Source of the DNA: Treponema socranskii subsp. buccale
Lineage (GTDB): Bacteria > Spirochaetota > Spirochaetia > Treponematales > Treponemataceae
Direction of reading: 5' to 3'
Assembly (NCBI RefSeq): GCF_024181585.1
Contig: NZ_CP054258.1
Coordinates: 1,550,001 to 1,614,000, forward strand
DNA: 64,000 nucleotides
The notes under the pieces are model-generated. The model made no database searches and had not been told where the DNA came from. It saw nothing but the letters and a program-made list of their open reading frames with translations. The position numbers and the translations under genes are program-made. Positions 58,169-64,000 of this stretch are shown in pieces (the stretch's first letter is position 1; each line of letters begins with the position of its first letter).

Positions 58169-58657
58169 TTATTTTCGCAAATCCCCGACGGCGTTTTTTT
58201 CGTACGCGTGATTGCCGGCGACAAACACTTCGATAGTATGAATATTTTTAAAATTATACAGGATATTTTTCCTGAATAATTCCATCCCTTGTCGTATTTC
58301 GGATGCACCGTCCGCTTCGGAAACGAGCGCGTCCGAAAGATCGACATACAGAACGCCGTCGCGCACAAAACACGATTGCGCGCGGGTACCCCGCGTAAAA
58401 AGCGGGCGGTATTCCGCAGTCAAAGGCCCGAGTAAAAGTTCGTCTACGTAGCAGTTTACATCCCCCTGCACGGGATGTTTCGGTAAATACCTCGCTTCCA
58501 TGCAGATTTTGCCGGTTGCAGCCGACTGGAACATAAATACGTAGCGAACGCCCGGATAGCCCTTCATCCACAGCACAAGAGACAGAACGAAAGAAGCCGA
58601 CACGATCGCGATAAACGCCGTTGTTTTTCTTTTCATAGCGCCATCGTACAAAATCAT
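58169..58657 (-). CDS. GerMN-domain exported protein
   Basis: This 162-residue protein has an N-terminal signal anchor (TTAFIAIVSASFVLSLVLWM) and a GerMN-like domain (CYVDELLLGPLTAEYRPLFT, then RDGVLYVDLSDALV). GerMN domains occur in spore germination and peptidoglycan-related proteins. It is translationally coupled to the amidase gene upstream (ATGA overlap at 58654-58657), so an auxiliary role in murein cleavage is likely. An alternative start is the ATG at 58636. No Shine-Dalgarno sequence is needed with the overlap. Confidence 0.75.
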   Translation of the reverse strand: MILYDGAMKRKTTAFIAIVSASFVLSLVLWMKGYPGVRYVFMFQSAATGKICMEARYLPKHPVQGDVNCYVDELLLGPLTAEYRPLFTRGTRAQSCFVRDGVLYVDLSDALVSEADGASEIRQGMELFRKNILYNFKNIHTIEVFVAGNHAYEKNAVGDLRK

Positions 58658-59715
58658 TTCGATGATGTAAAGCCTCTCGACCGCTCAAAGTGCGTGATAA
58701 AATCGCTTATGCCGTTATATATGCCGAACGCGGCTTTTTGCAGATACTGCGTATCGCTTAAATTCCGCGCTTCGGTATAATTCGTTAAAAACCCCAATTC
58801 GACGAGTACGCTCGGCATGTTCGCGTTACGAACGACAAACCACTCTTCCGCCTTTATACCCCGCGCTTTCGACTTGTCGCCTATCTGTGCCTGCAAACCG
58901 TCCATGATAAATTTTGCGATGAGGACGCTTTCGGTCGTATACTCTTCTTCCGTCAGCGCATTCAAAATCGGAAAGAGCGTTTTATCCTCGCCCGCAGCGG
59001 CCTTGTCGATAACGGTACGGCGGTACCCCGGCGACAAATACCACACTTCGTAGCCGCTCGCCTTTTTGTCGAGAGACGCGTTTACGTGAACGGACACATA
59101 CAGCACCGCTTCGTTTTTTTTCAGCTGTACGGAATTGGCGATATCGGTCCGCTGTCCGAGCGACAAAAAAGTATCGCTGTTCCTCGTCAATATGATTTTT
59201 TTGTCGGGAAACGCCGTTTTGAGTTTTGCGTACAGCATTTTTCCGACGGCAAGCGTTACGTCTTTTTCCCGAATGACGAGCGTATTGCCGTTTTGCCGGA
59301 ACACTTGGCTCGCCCCCGGATCTTTTCCGCCGTGTCCCGGATCGATTAAAATCGCGCCGACGCGATAGTGCGCTTCTTCGCTTTCCGTTTTAAAAAACGA
59401 TTCCGCCGTATCGATAAAAGCCTGCGACACGAAAACCGCACCCGATTTTGCAAGGGGTGCATCGGTTACGGAAAGCTTTCGGTTGTCGAGCAGTACGACG
59501 TTGTCGCCCGCACGGAAACTGATTTGATGTCCGTTTTTTTCCATAAGGCCGGTTTCGGACAAACTGTCCCAATACAGGAGAATGCCCGACGCTTCGGCTT
59601 TTTTCAGCAATTCGATTGTTTCCGCCGCATAGCTTTGCGCCGCCGCTGTAAAAAGCAAAACAAAAAAAGCGAATATAATCCTCTGTCGTTTCGGCATGTT
59701 CATAGCCTTTTTCAT
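58654..59715 (-). CDS. N-acetylmuramoyl-L-alanine amidase (Amidase_3)
   Basis: This 353-residue exported zinc amidase removes stem peptides from murein. A signal peptide (IIFAFFVLLFTAAAQSYA) and an N-terminal region to about 110 precede the Amidase_3 domain. Its zinc ligands are in ILIDPGHGGKDPGA (His), REKDVTLAVG (Glu) and YVSVHVNAS (His), and the catalytic Glu is in PSVLVELGFLTN. All are intact. It starts with MKKAMNMPKRQ, and later Met codons at 59703 or 59697 are possible. It sits 13 nt after the ATP-grasp gene and overlaps the GerMN gene. Cell separation or flagellar passage through the wall are possible roles. Confidence 0.9.
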   Translation of the reverse strand: MKKAMNMPKRQRIIFAFFVLLFTAAAQSYAAETIELLKKAEASGILLYWDSLSETGLMEKNGHQISFRAGDNVVLLDNRKLSVTDAPLAKSGAVFVSQAFIDTAESFFKTESEEAHYRVGAILIDPGHGGKDPGASQVFRQNGNTLVIREKDVTLAVGKMLYAKLKTAFPDKKIILTRNSDTFLSLGQRTDIANSVQLKKNEAVLYVSVHVNASLDKKASGYEVWYLSPGYRRTVIDKAAAGEDKTLFPILNALTEEEYTTESVLIAKFIMDGLQAQIGDKSKARGIKAEEWFVVRNANMPSVLVELGFLTNYTEARNLSDTQYLQKAAFGIYNGISDFITHFERSRGFTSSK

Positions 59716-59728
59716 TCTCCGATAATCT

Positions 59729-61522
59729 TCAAAAGCCGGTATTTACCCTATCTATAGTATCGGCAAAATACAGCATTCCCTGCACCCCCCCACGCAGTCC
59801 CGCGCGCCAAAATTTTTTCGCGTCGAGCTCGGGATGATCGGGACAGACTTCGTCGAAAAGTGCGCAGCTTTCGGCAAAAGTTCGGTGATTCCAATCGCGC
59901 TCATCCGATTCGTAAAGCCTGCGTAAAACCCGCGGCACGCAATCGGAAACGCGAACGCCTTTCGCTATGTCGCCTCCTATGGACGACGTATCGGCTAAAA
60001 GTGTGTTTTCAACGATTGTATCGCCCATATTCGAGAACGGTTTTTCGCCGCGTTCGTCTTTTGTTCCCGCTCCCTTTGCGGTACGTGCGGCACTGTCTTG
60101 CCGCAAAACCGCCGCATACGCCGCTTCGTATGCATCGGGCGGAAAACGCTCGCCGCCTGCGTCCGCTTTTCGTACGGACAGCATATCCGAAGCGGCGGTT
60201 TCCGCATCGGCAAAAAACGCATCCGTTTCGGGGACGCAGGGTTCCAAGCGCAGCACGATTTTCGAAACCGCTTTTTCCGCGGCGTCGATTGAATCTTTAC
60301 GCGACGGAGAAGACGAAATCACATTGCCGCATTTTTGCACGTTGTTGTGCGGAAAGACGACCGCATCTCCCGCACCGCTTCGCGGAAATACGTCTTTGAC
60401 GAAGGGAACGGAGCGCGCCGCATCCAAGCCCGATACTTCTTTAACGATTCCCGGAATTGAAATCCACGCGCGCTCGGCGCTCGCATCAACACACGGAAGT
60501 TCGTACAGTTCGTAGGGCGCGCGACAGTTTCCGCACGAGGGGGGCGGCGTAAACGGAACGCGTTTCCGATGCGCTTCGAGAAACGAAGGCTTTTTTCCGC
60601 ACGCGATGAGGAGCGCTTGTTCGGTGAGATTGCAGTGCGACGCGTAAGGGTATGTCCAGCCCGACATAAAGCCGCCCGAAAGACGAGCGGCCGTTTCGCC
60701 TATCATCGGCCCTTTTTCCGTATATTTGATGTCGGCCTTTGCCGCCCCGCAGGAAAGACCGAGCGCTTTTGCCGCAAGCGCAAAGACCGCAATGAGTTCG
60801 TTTTTTTTCGCATCGGATATCGCAGTCGGCATCGTGTGCCCCGTTTCGATAAAGTACGGCGGAAAAAATATGTGCCGATCGGCAAAGCCCGTGATCGTCA
60901 TCGTCCCGTCACAGATAAGCGCGTCGATCGAATATTCATCACCGTCCATGTATTCTTCGAGGATGGCGTTTTCAGTCCGCGAAGACGCGAGGGCCGCCTG
61001 CAAAGCACCTTCGGCTTCGTCTTCGCTCCTTATCATGCGGCAGCCGCGGCCTCCCATATTGTCTACGGGTTTTACGACGCAGGGAAAGCCGAGTTCCCGC
61101 ACACATTTTTTAACAAAATCGAGATCGCTCTCTTTTTTCGTTATGCCGAAAAATTTCGGAGAGGGTACGCCCGCTTCCGAAAACTTTTGCCGCATCCGCA
61201 CTTTGCCGCTCGCGTTGCAGGCAGCTTCATAGGAGTGACAGGCAAGTCCGAGCTTTTCACCCGCGTATGAAACCGAAGCCGAAAAATCGGTTCCCGCCGT
61301 AAAGATTGCCGCAAGCCCTCCTTCCTTTTGTAATTTTTTTGCGAATTCGTAAATCCCTTCTTTATCTTTTAAATCGATGCGTTCGAATCGGTCGCTAAGT
61401 CCGACGCAGACGGCGCCTTCGTTAGCGTCGACGACGACCGCGCGGCAGCCGATTTTTTTTGCCGCTTCGATTGCGGGTTTTTGCAAAAAGCCCGCGCCGA
61501 GTATGAGTATGTTTTTATTCAT
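59729..61522 (-). CDS. ATP-grasp ligase of the carbamoyl-phosphate synthase-like class, with a long extension
   Basis: This 597-residue protein has an N-terminal pre-ATP-grasp fold (NKNILILGAGFLQKPAIEAA). The ATP-grasp domain follows to about residue 320, with LGFPCVVKPVDNMGGRGCRM, NAILEEYMDGDEYSIDALIC and MIGETAARLSGGFMSGWTYP as ATP- and metal-binding segments. The last 270 residues match nothing I recognise and contain a low-complexity middle. Related ATP-grasp enzymes join carboxylates to amino groups in sugar or peptide synthesis. The start overlaps the stop of the upstream sugar-synthesis gene by 8 nt, so they are co-translated. Confidence 0.8.
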   Translation of the reverse strand: MNKNILILGAGFLQKPAIEAAKKIGCRAVVVDANEGAVCVGLSDRFERIDLKDKEGIYEFAKKLQKEGGLAAIFTAGTDFSASVSYAGEKLGLACHSYEAACNASGKVRMRQKFSEAGVPSPKFFGITKKESDLDFVKKCVRELGFPCVVKPVDNMGGRGCRMIRSEDEAEGALQAALASSRTENAILEEYMDGDEYSIDALICDGTMTITGFADRHIFFPPYFIETGHTMPTAISDAKKNELIAVFALAAKALGLSCGAAKADIKYTEKGPMIGETAARLSGGFMSGWTYPYASHCNLTEQALLIACGKKPSFLEAHRKRVPFTPPPSCGNCRAPYELYELPCVDASAERAWISIPGIVKEVSGLDAARSVPFVKDVFPRSGAGDAVVFPHNNVQKCGNVISSSPSRKDSIDAAEKAVSKIVLRLEPCVPETDAFFADAETAASDMLSVRKADAGGERFPPDAYEAAYAAVLRQDSAARTAKGAGTKDERGEKPFSNMGDTIVENTLLADTSSIGGDIAKGVRVSDCVPRVLRRLYESDERDWNHRTFAESCALFDEVCPDHPELDAKKFWRAGLRGGVQGMLYFADTIDRVNTGF

Positions 61523-64000
61523 GCGATTTTTCTCCCTCTTCCGCACCGCCCGTTTTTCTGCAGTACACTTCGAAAGTATCGCCGAGACGTGAGATGCGGC
61601 TTCGGAAAGCGTAGAGCGAATACATAAGCGAATTTTTTTGCCAGCCGTGTTTTTTCACTTGCGGAAAACGCTCGGGATGATGTCCCGTCGAAATTATCTT
61701 TTCAACCGTAAAGCCGAATCGCTTGAGTATGTGTTTCGCTTTGGACGGTTCCCACAAAGTATAGTGATCGGCGGGGCTTTGCGCATAAAAATCGTCCGTA
61801 TTCATAAGAGCGGAAACGCCTTCTGCTGACGGTGTCGAAAATGCAAAGATGCCGCCGTCTTTTACCAAAGCGAGGGCGCTTTCGAGGACGCGATCAAGAT
61901 TTTGAAAGTGTTCTATGACGTACCACATCGTAAGCGCATCGAATTGCCGCACACCGAATTCCGACGCAGGATCGAAGTCGGGAAAAGAAGTGCAGGATGC
62001 GGGAAAGAGAAGCGAAGACTGCACATAGGATACTGCGTCTTTCGAAACGTCGGCGCCGAAAACCTGCCATCCGTCTTCCGCAGCGGCCGCAAGGAAGGGT
62101 CCGTAGGCACAGCCGACGTCGAGCACGGAAAGTTTCGATGCAAAGCGTTTTTTATTTTTGACAAGCGAATCAATTTCACGGATACGGCGCTCTCCTTGCG
62201 CCTTTATCGCATCGAAATCTTCGAGATAGGTTTTGCCGTACTGCGCTTTATACTCTTCGGCAAAATAGGTTTTATCGTAATCGGGTGCGGCGTTTGAATC
62301 CGTCCACGACATATAGATCATGGCGCACGAAGCGCATCTCCTGAATGTCCGGTGCAGCGTACGCGAGACGACGGCGTTTTTTTCGGGATCGCTTTGTCCG
62401 CAGACGGGACAAGAGAAACGCTTACCCTTTGCAAGGGATGCGATAAAAGCGCCGAGCGAAGCGTGCCGATTTACGGGATCGATATGCGGATAGAGTTTTT
62501 CGCTTTCGCTTAAAACCGTATGCAGTTTTTTTCCCGCAGCATCTTTTTTTTCGAGACAGACGAATCCGTATTTTTTTGCAAGGGATGCGTGCAGCTTTGT
62601 CGGCGACAACAAAAGTACGGCGCAGCCCGCATAGGCGGCTTCGTATGCGGTAAGCCCGTAATGCGTTACGACGAGATCGTAGGATGAAAGTATTTCGCGC
62701 AAAACGGGAACGGGGCGCATACACGTCACACCGGCTTCTTCCGCTTCCGACGAGTCGATGCCTTCGGGGACGACTGCGCTCACGGAAAGACCTTCGCGCC
62801 GAAGCGATATCGATACGGGAACGGTAAGGGATGCGGGATCTTCGCCTCCGAAACACACGAGAACGGTTTTTATATCGGAAAATTTTTTGCAACGTTCCCC
62901 GCTCCGCGTGCGGGAGGGCATCGTCATAAATGCGCTTTCGCTTATATTCGATTTTCGCGAAAGATTCGACGGGATGATATCGATGAGATAATCGCAAAAG
63001 CACGTATTGTCCGAGCCCTCGTCGATCGCGGCAAGGGAGGCTGCGGCACACAGGGAAGATGCCGTATGTTTATCGAGCGAAAAAAAATCCGAAACGATGA
63101 GCGAATATTCCCCGGGGAGCGGATATTCCGTGACGATCTGCCAATCCGAAAGCCCCCGTCCTTTCGCCTGCTCCGTAAGTTCGCCGCATTCGCGAAGCGA
63201 CGCATCTTTCGGAATATAGACGAGGGCGCCCGACTCGATCGCGGCGTCAAGACTCCTCCTCAGATGTCCCGTCCCGCCCCCTTCTTTTACCGACGGCACA
63301 AAGAGCACGGGATGCGTAACGCTCGGTTCGGAAAAGGCCGATAAAATCTGCTCCGTCGTATAGGGCTCATTTCCCGCTTTTCCCTTGGAAAGAAAGCGAA
63401 CGGCCGAAAGCGCTCTTCGATAATCGGAAGGCGTGTCGATCGTCGTGCGGCAGTCGGGATAATAAAAACGAGCAGGCGCTTTTTGCATCACAGCCGAAAA
63501 GCGGTTTCGGTGATTGTAGAGAGAAGGAGCCACGTGTTCGCGGTCGTAAGGCAGGCTTGTCGATTTTTCGGCCGCGACGAGCGATTTGCCGCTGAACACT
63601 TCGACGCCCGAACCGTGCGGCAGCCCCGTCCACGTCATATAATCGCACGGAGAAAGTGCAATGCGGCGCATATATTCGTCGAGGAGAGATTCCGCCGCTT
63701 CGTAAAATAAAAAGGGATTGTCGGCGGTCGCGCGCACGACGACGTCCGCATCGATCTTTTCGATCAATAAGCAAAAACGCTTTAAGACATCGTCGAGCGG
63801 TCCTGAAAAAATATCCCAGCCGCACGAGCGCGCGACCGGCTCGAGTTCGGAAAACGACGCTTCATCCGTCGCAACGTAATACGCGTCGGCTTTTACTTTT
63901 TTCATCGCGGAAAGCGTCCACGCGAGCACCGGGCGACCGCCCAAATCTTTGAGCGCTTTGCCGGGAAAGCGTGTCGAAGACATTCTGCACTGAACGATTA
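61515..64000 (-). CDS. Trifunctional SpsF-like/SpsG-like/methyltransferase protein, 5' end outside the window
   Basis: The frame is open to the window edge; IVQCRMSSTRFPGKALKDLG is the start region of SpsF-type cytidylyltransferases. Residues to about 230 form that CMP/NDP-sugar transferase (ATADNPFLFYEAAESLLDEY, TIDTPSDYRRAL). Residues about 245-560 have an SpsG/PseG-like GT-B fold (VPSVKEGGGTGHLRRSLDA, VLVCFGGEDPASLTVPVS). The last 260 have a CPVCG-C-x2-C zinc ribbon and a class I methyltransferase (LSVLDVGCAYGPFLAAAAED, DALTMWYVIEHFQNLD). Such enzymes build activated surface sugars, for example for flagellar glycosylation. The order in one chain is unusual. Confidence 0.85.
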   Translation of the reverse strand, partial: IVQCRMSSTRFPGKALKDLGGRPVLAWTLSAMKKVKADAYYVATDEASFSELEPVARSCGWDIFSGPLDDVLKRFCLLIEKIDADVVVRATADNPFLFYEAAESLLDEYMRRIALSPCDYMTWTGLPHGSGVEVFSGKSLVAAEKSTSLPYDREHVAPSLYNHRNRFSAVMQKAPARFYYPDCRTTIDTPSDYRRALSAVRFLSKGKAGNEPYTTEQILSAFSEPSVTHPVLFVPSVKEGGGTGHLRRSLDAAIESGALVYIPKDASLRECGELTEQAKGRGLSDWQIVTEYPLPGEYSLIVSDFFSLDKHTASSLCAAASLAAIDEGSDNTCFCDYLIDIIPSNLSRKSNISESAFMTMPSRTRSGERCKKFSDIKTVLVCFGGEDPASLTVPVSISLRREGLSVSAVVPEGIDSSEAEEAGVTCMRPVPVLREILSSYDLVVTHYGLTAYEAAYAGCAVLLLSPTKLHASLAKKYGFVCLEKKDAAGKKLHTVLSESEKLYPHIDPVNRHASLGAFIASLAKGKRFSCPVCGQSDPEKNAVVSRTLHRTFRRCASCAMIYMSWTDSNAAPDYDKTYFAEEYKAQYGKTYLEDFDAIKAQGERRIREIDSLVKNKKRFASKLSVLDVGCAYGPFLAAAAEDGWQVFGADVSKDAVSYVQSSLLFPASCTSFPDFDPASEFGVRQFDALTMWYVIEHFQNLDRVLESALALVKDGGIFAFSTPSAEGVSALMNTDDFYAQSPADHYTLWEPSKAKHILKRFGFTVEKIISTGHHPERFPQVKKHGWQKNSLMYSLYAFRSRISRLGDTFEVYCRKTGGAEEGEKSHE

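Noticed and set aside
1-64000. CRISPR arrays and rRNA genes
   Set aside because: No regularly spaced direct repeats with unique spacers and no rRNA signatures were seen. Only two tRNA genes are present.

Overview
The window looks like chromosome of a treponeme-type spirochete. The main marker is a FlaA periplasmic flagellar sheath protein (56997-58088). Supporting signs are a YeeE/YedE transporter paired with a CoA-disulfide reductase-rhodanese protein, an oxaloacetate decarboxylase sodium pump, RbsABC-type sugar transporters, and a mini-protein resembling the flagellar proteins FliG and FliF. The species was not identified. Base composition is mixed, with a clearly AT-rich stretch at about 3250-4900 that looks acquired.

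Layout. 1-3245: the 3' part of a Fur/PerR regulator and a 925-residue ankyrin-repeat lipoprotein. 3255-4895: an AT-rich accessory patch with a small lipoprotein, a YefM-YoeB toxin-antitoxin pair with a two-palindrome operator, an integron-type attC site directly after the toxin, and a broken small ORF. 4896-5626: a small unknown protein and a TrpR-type repressor. 5733-11840 (minus): an oligopeptide ABC importer, oppA-oppB-oppCD-oppF, in which OppC and OppD are one polypeptide. 12043-15812 (minus): oxaloacetate decarboxylase in the order gamma-alpha-beta, with two biotinyl domains on alpha. 15995-16690: a YhhN/TMEM86 membrane protein.

16818-25191 is a D-allose operon: LacI-type regulator, AlsA, AlsC, AlsE, AlsK, AlsB and RpiB. 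An IS110-family element with a candidate bridge-RNA leader sits between alsK and alsB. 25414-33024 holds deoC, a 2[4Fe-4S] ferredoxin, a membrane protein, an M23 peptidase, a PEGA-like periplasmic protein, a class A penicillin-binding protein and a ThrE-type two-part exporter.

33115-41782 is the most unusual metabolic locus: a class II aldolase, a FucU/RbsD mutarotase, a complete RbsBAC-like importer, MtnK and MtnA, divergent from a LacI regulator. Together they predict uptake of free 5-methylthioribose or 5-deoxyribose and its conversion to DHAP plus an aldehyde, a DHAP shunt fed from outside the cell.

41815-44162: a MarR-controlled flavodoxin/ferredoxin operon, then tRNA-Asp and tRNA-Pro. 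44202-49502: an MCP tail remnant, the FliG-N-like mini-protein, a diguanylate cyclase, a SurA/PpiC-type protein and a DUF115/Maf-type protein. 49503-50628: a transposase-family remnant, a structured RNA of about 150 nt ending in a terminator, and a GNAT acetyltransferase. 50799-56906: nicotinate phosphoribosyltransferase, sulfur transporter, CoA-disulfide reductase-rhodanese and an alarmone synthetase with TPRs. 56997-64000 (minus): FlaA, then a GerMN protein, an amidase, an ATP-grasp protein and a trifunctional SpsF-SpsG-methyltransferase cut by the window edge.

A recurring regulatory theme is that several first genes have no Shine-Dalgarno sequence and have a -10 hexamer 5-7 nt before the ATG. 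This suggests leaderless mRNAs, whereas genes inside operons carry good ribosome binding sites.
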